Of a DNA stretch of 64,000 nucleotides, positions 19,201-26,900 are shown piece by piece. Both the position numbers and the translations under genes were made by a program. The DNA is from Streptomyces capitiformicae. GTDB taxonomy: Bacteria > Actinomycetota > Actinomycetes > Streptomycetales > Streptomycetaceae. The stretch covers positions 1,859,767 to 1,923,766 of the forward strand of contig NZ_CP022161.1 of assembly GCF_002214185.1 (NCBI RefSeq), read 5' to 3'. The notes under the pieces were generated by a model that was not told the DNA's origin, did no database searches, and was given only the letters and a program-made list of their open reading frames with translations. Position 1 is the stretch's first letter. Every line of letters begins with the position of its first letter.

Positions 19201-20009
19201 CCCAGCAAGAAGTGCCCGGATCCGCAGGCCGGGTCGATGGTGCGCAGGCCACGCCGTTCCTCGCCATCCGGGCCCTCCCATACCGGGTTGAGACCAAACG
19301 CGTCCGTCGAAACCGCCGGCTCCAGCGTCAGGTCGAGAATGAACTCCTCGACGAACTCGGGCGTCTGGAGGAGCGCGTACGTCTTCCTCGCATGTTCGCT
19401 CAGATCCTGGTAGAGGTCGCCCAGGAAGCGCGTCTCCCTATTTCGGTCCTTGAAGACGTAGATGGACCTGAAGTCGTGGCGAATCTCCCCCTCTGCGCCC
19501 CACCGCCGCCAGAAAGACAGCAGCTCGGTCGCCGCCTCGTAGCTGGGCGTGATGTCCCACAGGGGGTTGTGGGCCCTATCGAAGAGCCCCGCCGCCGTAT
19601 CGTTGGCCTTCGCGATGTGCTCGAAGGCCGCGAACAGCCAGTCTCGGTTGTTGAGAGTCGGATTCTCACGGAAGTACGCCTCGTGCCGGGCCTCGGCCTC
19701 CGCGAGCCGCTCCCCCGGGCCGGCGATGAAGGGCTCGTCGATGAGGCCGTTGTCCTCGCAGAAGCGGACGAAGACGCAGGCCAGGGCCCAGGCCGCCGCG
19801 GACTGGGTGACCCGCTCGTCGCGCCAGGCACCGTACGTCGCGGCGGTGCGGCGGGCCTCGCGTGCCTGCCGGTACTCGGCCTCCAGGCGGTCGCGGATCT
19901 CGTCCACGGACTCCGTGCGCGCCCGCAGGTCGTCCTCCAGAGCCGCGACCTGCCGCTTGAGGTCCTTGAGCAGGGCCGCCGGGTCCACACCAGCCTTGAC
20001 GTCCGTCAC
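16266..20009 (-). CDS. pglX: BREX-2 adenine-specific DNA methyltransferase PglX
   Basis: A 1247-residue N6-adenine methyltransferase that marks host DNA in BREX-2. It has an N-terminal coiled coil, AdoMet motif I DPACGSGHFLLG near residue 256, and catalytic NPPY (VVVGNPPYITV) near residue 398. The GTG at 20009 is chosen because AAGGA sits 7 nt upstream and the protein then begins with the expected coiled coil. The frame stays open to 20150 but without homology. The region at about residues 390-850 (17450-18850) is near 50% G+C while the flanks are about 70%, consistent with a replaced target-recognition region. Convergent with DUF397 and divergent from the HEPN trio. Confidence 0.95.
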   Translation of the reverse strand: MTDVKAGVDPAALLKDLKRQVAALEDDLRARTESVDEIRDRLEAEYRQAREARRTAATYGAWRDERVTQSAAAWALACVFVRFCEDNGLIDEPFIAGPGERLAEAEARHEAYFRENPTLNNRDWLFAAFEHIAKANDTAAGLFDRAHNPLWDITPSYEAATELLSFWRRWGAEGEIRHDFRSIYVFKDRNRETRFLGDLYQDLSEHARKTYALLQTPEFVEEFILDLTLEPAVSTDAFGLNPVWEGPDGEERRGLRTIDPACGSGHFLLGIFHRLLDKWRAAEPGTDLWTLVRRSLESVHGCDKNPFAVSIARFRLLVAAMRAAGVRRLKDAPPFPINVAVGDSLLHGRDAAGIQTDLDTLFAEVQIGREEGAFAYSTEDVWEYAKRVDLLGRGSYHVVVGNPPYITVKDKQENENYRLSYDACAGKYALSVPFAQRLFELAVKGAGGRAGGGGFVGQITANSFMKREFGKKLIQDVFWNRVELSHVIDTSGAFIPGHGTPTVILVGRNRVPNPDRVLRAVLGVRGESSQPEDAAQGAVWRAIVQQVEIPGSESQWISVQNVSASTFGSHPWSVSGGGASELFAAVERKASKRLKDIVFRVGFFGVLGGDEAMIAPKRAFSARRVEIDFANAFAVGDEVRDWRIDARSWVLFPYDGDRNLRGLGGVAGFEAWLWPLRTELGNRATFARNTYFEEGRPWYEWHQFPKDEGASEKTLTFAFVATHNHFVLDEGGKLFNRSAPIIKLPKGASEDEHLELLGVLNSSTACFWLKQVSQGKGGSGLGRGLQDEDWEERYEFTGTKLQDFPLPERLPLEIGRELDVLAQKMAKHEPSAVSEVGAPIRSALDKAHSSYVSTRSRMIAKQEELDWEVYGQYGLLTTSEVARTVAPDRDAALPEVRLGERAFEIVLARKVAAGEAETAWFTRHGSTPVTEIPAHWPEWYRDIVQARIDIINSRKDIALIERPECKRRWAAEPWEKKERVALRNWLLDRCEKSELWYEVREGLKRPRPMTVNYLADQLSTDEDFTAVAALYASDHLDKPDLPLAQILTEVIADEHVPYLAAMRYKDPGLRKRAQWEEVWRQQREEDRTEQRLDIAVPPKYTSADFVRASYWSNRGKLDVPKERFISYPEAGPDSDSTLMLGWAGWDHKDQAQALFELLAARTTRDGWSSERIVPLLAGLHEVMPWVKQWHGEYDDEWGDVPAEELEAEYENQLRKHQVGVEELKAWRPVRKTRGRKAAAKQPALDGE

Positions 20010-20175
20010 TTCCGCATCCTTCTTGTCGCACTGCGCGTTCCTCACGGCTCTCCCGACCACCGTGGCCGTCCGCGCTCGAATGCCAATCCTGCCAGGCCAC
20101 ACCCGGTGAACGCAGGGCTCCTCTCCTCCCGGAAACGCTCTCTTTCCCACCGATCACGCCGATAAGGTGATCGTC

Positions 20176-20706
20176 GTGACGGCTCCGACGACTTCCGCCG
20201 CCCCGCCACCGGCCTTCCGGGCGGCAAGCGGCCATCACTACCACTCGGCCAGGCTGGCCGCCGCCGACCGGTTGACCATCGCCGCCGACCATTCGGCGGG
20301 GCTGGCCGCCGAATGTGCGATCAAGGCGATCCTGCTGGACTACCTGGGTTCCCGGCTCAACGACAAGCAGCGGCCCTACAACGGTGATCTGGAGCTGAGC
20401 TCGCATCCGAACCCGCCCGGCGGGAAGTGGCGCAAGCAGGACCGCAAGGAGTACCTGCACGAGCATCTCCCCGACCTGTGGGGACAGTTGACCACGATCC
20501 TCGACCGTCGGCGAGCACGCGAGACAGGGGTCCTCTTTCTACGGCTGATCGGGCACAACCCGTTCCACGACTGGGACGTGTCCGGAAGGTACGGCGACGG
20601 TACAGCGATCAGCGACGCGGATCTCGACCGGCACTTACGGGCGGCGTACGACCTCCTCGCCGCTCACGAACAGGCACGCGTGCTGGGAACGGGGGCCCTC
20701 GCATGA
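20176..20706 (+). CDS. HEPN-like protein, first gene of nested trio
   Basis: About 176 residues. The N-terminal helix pair reads HYHSARLAAADRL then AAECAIKAILLDYL, the typical HEPN pattern (histidine-rich first helix, then AAECAxKAxL). The C-terminal half has RLIGHNPFH and a VSGRYGDG stretch, which resemble the conserved arginine/histidine and RY positions of HEPN proteins. I do not see a clean R-x4-6-H catalytic motif, so RNase activity is uncertain. The GTG at 20176 has AAGG 8 nt upstream. GTG at 20167 is the alternative. The stop overlaps the next ATG (ATGA). Divergent from pglX. Confidence 0.72.
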   Translation: MTAPTTSAAPPPAFRAASGHHYHSARLAAADRLTIAADHSAGLAAECAIKAILLDYLGSRLNDKQRPYNGDLELSSHPNPPGGKWRKQDRKEYLHEHLPDLWGQLTTILDRRRARETGVLFLRLIGHNPFHDWDVSGRYGDGTAISDADLDRHLRAAYDLLAAHEQARVLGTGALA

Positions 20707-22073
20707 CCACTGCCAGCGCAGGCTTCGACAGTTCGTGGCTGGCAGCTCAGAAGGTGGCCGAGGACGCCGCGGCGCTCGGCCGTGACGTCGTACTCGCCCG
20801 TGACCTGCTCGGCCGCTCCTCGCTCCTCATCGACGACATGAGCGAGCGGCTCGCACCGGACTCCCCCGAACTCAGCTCCCTGCGTGAGCGGTTCGTCGAG
20901 GTGACCCGGCCGTTCACCGGACTGGAGCCGGTACAGACCGCGCGCTCCATGTTCGCGCCGGAGCTGTTCTTCACCGCGCCGGAACTCACCGAGGTGAGCC
21001 CGCGCGCCGACGGCGTCGGCAGGATCTGCACACTGGAACGCACGGTCGTCGGAACCGACTGGCTCCAGCGCGACGACGACAGCGCCTCCGGCACGCCGGT
21101 CTCCCGGCGGGACCGGCGGGTGGCCCTGTACGGGTTCAAGGGCGGTGTCGGCCGCTCGACCGCCACCGCCGTCCTCGCTCGCCACCTCGCCGACCTGGGC
21201 CGGTGCGTGCTCGTCGTCGACCTCGATCTGGAGTCGCCCGGTGTTTCCAACCTCCTCTCGGACGAGGCGGGCAGACCGCGGCACGGCATCGTCGACCACC
21301 TCGTGGAAGCCGCGGTCGGCAATGCGGACAACCTCGAACTCGTCGGGCGGGCCTCGCTGCTGAACCACCACGGCAACGGGGAGGTGTTCCTCGCCCCGGC
21401 CTGCGGACTTCCGCTGGAGGGGCAGACGTACAGCTATCTGTCGAAGCTGAACCGCATCTACACCGATCTCCCGGCCACCGGCGACGGCGCGCCGCCGCGT
21501 CCCTTCGCCGTCCGGCTGGAACAGGCCATCGCCGCATGCGAGGACCAGGTCGAGTGGCTCGCCCGGCGCCCAGACCACGTACTGCTCGACAGCCGCGCCG
21601 GCATACACGACATCGCCGCCGTCACCCTCACCCGCCTCAGCGGACTCGCCCTGCTGTTCGCCGTGGACAACCCGTCGACCTGGGAGGGCTACCGGATGCT
21701 GCTCTCCGAGTGGCAGCGCCGACCGGACCGTGCACGCGAGCTCCGGGAGAGGATCAGGATCGTGGGGGCGATGTTCCACTCGGCGGGCGACACCGAACGG
21801 CTCGGCGTGCTCCGCAAGAACGCCTACGACATGTTCGTGGACACCCTGTACAACCTGCCCGACGAGGACGAGCCCGAGCCGTTCTACACACCCGAGGGCC
21901 AAGTGGACGACGCCCCTTACGCTGCGATCCCCATCCTCTTCGGCAACGACCTGGTCGGACTCGATCCGCTGCGCAGCCGCCGCTGGCCCGAGCTGCCCTT
22001 CGTGGAAGCGGCGTACAGCAAGTTCACGACTACGGTGGAACGCCTGCTGCCCGACCCGCACGAGGACGCGTGA
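20703..22073 (+). CDS. KGGVGR-variant ParA/MinD-type ATPase
   Basis: A 456-residue protein. After a ~135-residue N-terminal region of unknown fold comes a ParA/MinD-type P-loop with the deviant Walker A GFKGGVGRSTATA (near residue 143). The Walker A' strand VLVVDLDLESPGV and a later DHVLLDSRAGIHDIA, equivalent to the Walker B/DxxAG motif, follow. The arginine in KGGVGR replaces the usual KGGVGKT lysine, which defines a known family of unknown function. It is coupled on both sides (ATGA with the HEPN gene, TGATG with the next ATPase). No plasmid-partition neighbours are present, so a partition role is unlikely. Confidence 0.82.
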   Translation: MTTASAGFDSSWLAAQKVAEDAAALGRDVVLARDLLGRSSLLIDDMSERLAPDSPELSSLRERFVEVTRPFTGLEPVQTARSMFAPELFFTAPELTEVSPRADGVGRICTLERTVVGTDWLQRDDDSASGTPVSRRDRRVALYGFKGGVGRSTATAVLARHLADLGRCVLVVDLDLESPGVSNLLSDEAGRPRHGIVDHLVEAAVGNADNLELVGRASLLNHHGNGEVFLAPACGLPLEGQTYSYLSKLNRIYTDLPATGDGAPPRPFAVRLEQAIAACEDQVEWLARRPDHVLLDSRAGIHDIAAVTLTRLSGLALLFAVDNPSTWEGYRMLLSEWQRRPDRARELRERIRIVGAMFHSAGDTERLGVLRKNAYDMFVDTLYNLPDEDEPEPFYTPEGQVDDAPYAAIPILFGNDLVGLDPLRSRRWPELPFVEAAYSKFTTTVERLLPDPHEDA

Positions 22074-23524
22074 TGAGCGAACCGACGCCCGCCGACTACC
22101 GCAAGCTGCTCATCGAAGCGCTCGGCTCGGCTCCCGACGCGAACACCACCGGTCCCGGTCTGCGGACCCTGTTCACTCCGTCCTCGCACCGGCTGGCCCT
22201 GGATCCGGACGTCACCGTGGTGCGCGGAGCACGTGGTACGGGCAAGACGTTCTGGGCCAAGGCACTGGTCGACGAGCGGCTCAGGGAGATCGCCGCCGCC
22301 TCGTACATGATGCCCCGGCTCCGCCGCACCAGGGTGACCACGGCGTTCGGGCTGGAGAGCGAGGAGCCGGGTGAGCCGCCCTTCCCGTACAAGCGGACAC
22401 GGGAGAAACTCGTCGAGGACGGGGCGGCCCCGGACGAGCTGTGGGCGGCGATCGTCCTGATGGCCCTGAACGTTCCGGAGATCCGCCGCATCGAGGGCTG
22501 GACCGACCGTGTCCGCTGGACGCGGGACAACCCGGAGGCCTACGACGCGGCGATCGCCGCAGCCGACCGGGAAAGCCGCGAGCGCGGCGAGACCCGCGTA
22601 CTGCTCTTCGACGCCCTCGAGCACCTGCACGGTGTACGCGAACAGACGGACCGGCTGCTGTCCGGGCTGTTCCGGCTGGCGCTGGAACTGCGCCTGACCA
22701 CCGGCACCCTGCGGGCGAAGATCTTCGTACGGCCGGACATGTACGAGAACACACCGAAGATGTTCCCCGACGCGTCCAAGCTCGGCGCGAACGCCACGGA
22801 CCTGGAATGGAGCCGGGAGAACCTCTACGGGCTGCTCTTCCACCAGTTGGGCAACCACACCACTCCCGAGGCCGAGAAGTTCCGCGCGGCGACCGGCACC
22901 TGGCGGCAGGAGGACGGCCGTCACGTCGCGCCCGTCGACGTCATCGCCGACCGGAAACGACAGGAGGAGGTGTTCGTCACGCTCGCCGGGCCGTTCATGG
23001 GGACGGACCGGCGTAAGGGGCACACGTACACCTGGGTGCCGAACCACCTGCAGGACGGCAAGGGCCGGGTCAGTCCCCGGACCTGGCTGAAGGCTCTCTG
23101 CAAGGCAGCCGTGCTGACCGGCGAACGACACGCGGGACACCCGGTCCCCCTCCACTACGACGCCATCCGCGAGAGTCTCAGCTCGGCCGCCGACAGCAGG
23201 GTGGCCGAACTGCAGGACGACATCGGCTGGGCGGCCCTCGCGGTCGAGCAGTTGGAGAACACCCAGGTCCCTCTCCAGGCCTCGGCCGTCCACTACGCAT
23301 GGCACCAGGGCTCGTTGGTCAGCAAGGTACGGGAACAGCTCAAGGACGAACGCTCCGGCAGCGGTCCACGGGATTTGGAGAACCCCGTGGCGTTGCTGGA
23401 GGAACTCATCGAACTGGGTGTGATGACCAGGCGCAGCGGAGAGGCGATCGACCTGCCGGACATCTACCGGCTGGCGTTCGACATCAGCCGCAAGGGCGGT
23501 GTACCCCGCATGCCCGTCAACTGA
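22073..23524 (+). CDS. P-loop ATPase, third gene of nested trio
   Basis: A 483-residue protein with Walker A GARGTGKT (residues 52-59), a Walker B-like VLLFDALEHL near residue 177, a downstream AKIFVRPDMYE strand that looks like a sensor, and a helical C-terminal half ending in a winged-helix-like segment. The layout resembles STAND-like or Sll1717-type ATPases. It starts within the stop of the KGGVGR gene (TGATG). No transmembrane or nuclease motif is visible, so the effector of the trio, if there is one, would have to be the HEPN protein or an unseen partner. Function unknown. Confidence 0.75.
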   Translation: MSEPTPADYRKLLIEALGSAPDANTTGPGLRTLFTPSSHRLALDPDVTVVRGARGTGKTFWAKALVDERLREIAAASYMMPRLRRTRVTTAFGLESEEPGEPPFPYKRTREKLVEDGAAPDELWAAIVLMALNVPEIRRIEGWTDRVRWTRDNPEAYDAAIAAADRESRERGETRVLLFDALEHLHGVREQTDRLLSGLFRLALELRLTTGTLRAKIFVRPDMYENTPKMFPDASKLGANATDLEWSRENLYGLLFHQLGNHTTPEAEKFRAATGTWRQEDGRHVAPVDVIADRKRQEEVFVTLAGPFMGTDRRKGHTYTWVPNHLQDGKGRVSPRTWLKALCKAAVLTGERHAGHPVPLHYDAIRESLSSAADSRVAELQDDIGWAALAVEQLENTQVPLQASAVHYAWHQGSLVSKVREQLKDERSGSGPRDLENPVALLEELIELGVMTRRSGEAIDLPDIYRLAFDISRKGGVPRMPVN

Positions 23525-23542
23525 CACCGGACTGCAGTCGCC

Positions 23543-23565
23543 GGGCGGGACCCTGTGTCCCGCCC
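23543..23565. terminator. Terminator after the nested trio
   Basis: An 8-bp stem GGGCGGGA / TCCCGCCC with a 7-nt loop, 18 nt past the trio and facing the convergent small gene that ends at 23603. Confidence 0.7.
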
Positions 23566-23602
23566 AGCAACCTGTTACCTCAGGTCAGCTGTCGACCAGT
23601 CG

Positions 23603-23932
23603 TCATATAGGGACTCGGTACTCATCGCCCCGCCCCGCGCCGCGCCGCGCGTTCCGCGCAGCCTGCGGGGGCTGCTCGCCGCTCAGCGTGGCGAGCACGA
23701 GGTCGCGCTGTCCGCGGAAGCTGCGGATGACCTGCTGGCGGACAAGGTCGGTGCTCGTGCCGGTGGTGCCGATCTGGCCCGTCTCGACCAGGCGCGTGAA
23801 CAGCGTGTTGTCCAGATAGGCCGGGACGTTCCTGTAGCCGAACCCGACCGCGCCGCCCCGCCCGTCCTTCAACCGGGCGTCGTCGCGCAGCGATTCGAAC
23901 TGCCGGCGGGAGAAGTACATGCCGTGGATCAT
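23603..23932 (-). CDS. Small hypothetical protein downstream of pglW
   Basis: A 109-residue protein of unknown function, 30 nt downstream of pglW and on the same strand, so probably co-transcribed with it. It starts MYFSRRQFESLRDDARLK (counting from the second ATG) and contains FGYRNVPAYLDNTLF and a basic, alanine-rich tail. There is no signal peptide or membrane segment. The start is uncertain: GGAG abuts the first ATG and lies 12 nt before the second. It could be a dedicated pglW partner. Confidence 0.55.
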   Translation of the reverse strand: MIHGMYFSRRQFESLRDDARLKDGRGGAVGFGYRNVPAYLDNTLFTRLVETGQIGTTGTSTDLVRQQVIRSFRGQRDLVLATLSGEQPPQAARNARRGAGRGDEYRVPI

Positions 23933-23962
23933 CTCCGTGACAGGCGGGCCTCTTCTCGCCGT

Positions 23963-26900
23963 CTACGCGGGCTGTTTGAGGAACCCCCCGGCCAGGTAGG
24001 CCACCTCGCCGTCATTGCGCAGCGCCTGGACCGTCTGTCCGTCCAGGTGCGGGTCCTGGGTGCGGGATTCCATCGGGCACAGGAGCCACAGGCCGTGCGG
24101 CCCCTCCGACGGTCGACGGGCAGCTGCCTGGAGAGTGACCAGGAACGCACGGCCCCCCTCGTCCCAGTACCGGGCGATCAGTCCTGCGTCATGGAGGAAG
24201 AGCACGGTGCGCGGCTCGGCGGAGCGGGTGGCCAGGTCATCGGCGACCCGCTGCCACACGACACGGACGAACGTGGCGAGGCCCGGCTTCACCCGGCCCG
24301 GCGCGGAGGCCGCGTCCGCGCGCAGGACTGTCCGCCAGTCCTGACCCTTCTCCTCGACGAGCCGCCTGAACTCCCGCAGGAACAGCGCCCCGAGATCGAC
24401 GGGCACCACCGGAAAGCGGGCGGCGATCATCTTGGCCGTGCCCTGCAGGCGGGCGGCCTTGACCGTCAGGGCGAGGAAGCCGCCGCGGCGGACGCTCTCG
24501 GAAAGCTGCTCGCGCAGCCCACCGTGCGGGTCCTCGGGTTCGCGGCGCACCACGGACCGGACCGGAGGGAGCATGCTGGTGGCCGAACCAGTGGAGGACC
24601 AGGGGCCGGTCGAGCGCGGCAGCGGAGGCAGGAACCGGCCGGCCTCGTCGTCGTGCCGCAGATCGAAGCGAGCAGTCTGGAGCGCGTCCTCCAGCACCAC
24701 GGGAGTCGGCTCACGGCCGTCCGCCAGGAGATCCAGGTCAGGGAATCGGGCTCGCACCCGGGCGACGAGTTCGGTGGCGGTGATCCCCCGGTCCGGTCGC
24801 ACGCCCGCGCCGGCCTGCGAGATACGCAGCGCGCGTTCCAGGCTCAGGTCACGCCTGTACAGCTCGAGGCGGGGGGTGTGGCGCACCACGGCCGAGGCCA
24901 CGGCGGCGGCCAGCTGCACCAGACGGGTGTCGGCGAGCGGCGCGAAACCCTCCGGGACAGGCACCGCGCGCAGCTCCCGCACCACCTCGGCGCGTCCCGG
25001 CAGAGGCTCCCGACCGGCGAGTTTCTCCGCACATGCACCCAACTCGGCTGCGTAGTCGGCCAGTTCGCGGGGGTTCGGGTCGTCGGTGCCGGGCAGGGAC
25101 TCGGATGCCAGCAGCACCGTGTCGCCACGCCGGTGCACGGCGAGGCGGGGTTCGTGTCCCTCCTCCTCACGGGTCTCCGCCTCGACCGCGGCACGGACGA
25201 CCGCCAGCGACCGGGCCAGCACCCGGTCGACGGTGTCGTCCTGCGCGCCGTGCAGGGCACGCAGTTCCTGCGCGGCCTGCGAGGCGGTCATCACGCGGCC
25301 GAAGTTGGTGACGATCTCGACCAGTTCGGTGCACACCGCCTGCAGCCACCCGGCCTCGGCCCACCGCTTGATCTCGGTGCGGTGGTGGCGGGAGACCGGC
25401 GGCTGTTTGATGCCCAGGTGTTCGGCTATCCGCGCCTGCACGGGCCAGGGGCCGAGCGGCGACAGGCCGCCGTCCTCGGGCGGCAGGCCGAGGGTGAGGC
25501 GTACCACGTCGGTGCGGTGCGAGCCCTTGCGACCGGGCGGCGGAGTCAGCAGGTCGACCATGTCGTCGATCGACAGGATGCCGGTGACGCCGGCCTGCGC
25601 TTCCTCGTCCTTCTCCGGAGAGGCAGCCTTACGCGCGGCCGGTACAGCGGCCTTGCCCCGCAGGGCGGCCACCCACTGGTTGCGGCGGCGGTTGAGCTCC
25701 TTGCGCACCAGCGGGCCCGCGCCACGGGCCTTGGAGATCACGGATGGCTGGACGTCCAGCAGCTGGCCCACCGTGGTGGCGCCGAGACCCGCGGCGACCG
25801 TGACCGCGCGCGGCGACAGGCCGGCCAGCTCCAGCTCCGTGCGGGCCTCGGCGGCCAGGGCCGCCCTGTCCCGGGCCTGCTCCGTGTCCTCCGCCTCGGT
25901 GCCCACCGTGGAGGGGGTGGTCGGCGGCCGGTCCGTGTCGGCGTCCCGGAACACCTTCTGCCAGGCGTCCTTCATCTGCCGCAACGTGTCGAAGCGGTGC
26001 TCGATGTCACGGTGCAGGGCACGCCGGAAGAAGGCGGTCAGACCGGGCTGCAGGGGCCGGTAGAAGAGCTCACCTGCGATGTACAGCTCGGCGGACTCGT
26101 TGGTGGACGGGTCGATGCGGCCATCGCCCCACAGCGGGCGCTCGCCGCTAGCCATCTCGTGCAGGGTGACGGCCGCGGCATAGCGTTCGGCGTGGTCGTC
26201 GAAGTGCGGGCGGCGCACCGAGCCGAGGAACGGGTCGAGATAACCGCGAGTGCCGGCCTTCACGTCGCGGTCGGAGGCGTCCGTCAGCGAGAAGTCGAAC
26301 AGCTTGAGCTGCCAGGTGAAGTCCTTGCGGCGCTGGATGCCGAGGTTGTCCGGCTTGATGTCCCGGTGCCGGACGCCGTGGGCGGCGAGCTGGTCGAGGG
26401 CGAGGAACAGGTCCTCGCCGAAGCGTTCCAGTTCGTCGTAGCTGAGCTGGCCCTTGCCGCGCAGCCGGGCGCCGAGGGACTGCTCGCCCGCGTACTCCAG
26501 CTGCAGGACCGTACGCGAACCGATCTCGCGCAGGCCGTCCCCGCGAAGCTGGACGACAGCACCTCCGCCGACCAGCTTCAAGGCGCGTTCCTCCGCGCGC
26601 AGCCGGTCGGCCTTCTGCTCGTCGAGGGCCACCTTGAAGACGCGTTCCTCGACGCGGATCGTGCCGTCGTCGTCCTCCACGGCGCGCTCCACGAGCAGGG
26701 CGCGGGCCGTGGCCCCGGTGCCGAGGACCCGGCGTACCGACCATTCCTCGTCCAGGGCCTGACCGGGCAGCGCCTCCAGCGGGTCGACGGTCGGTGCCGC
26801 CGCGGAGTCGGGTGCGGCGCCGGCCCGTTCCGCCTCGTCGAGGAGGTCCAGGAACTCCTCCGCGGAACTGAGTCGGTCGTTGACATCGGCGCGGGTGGCT

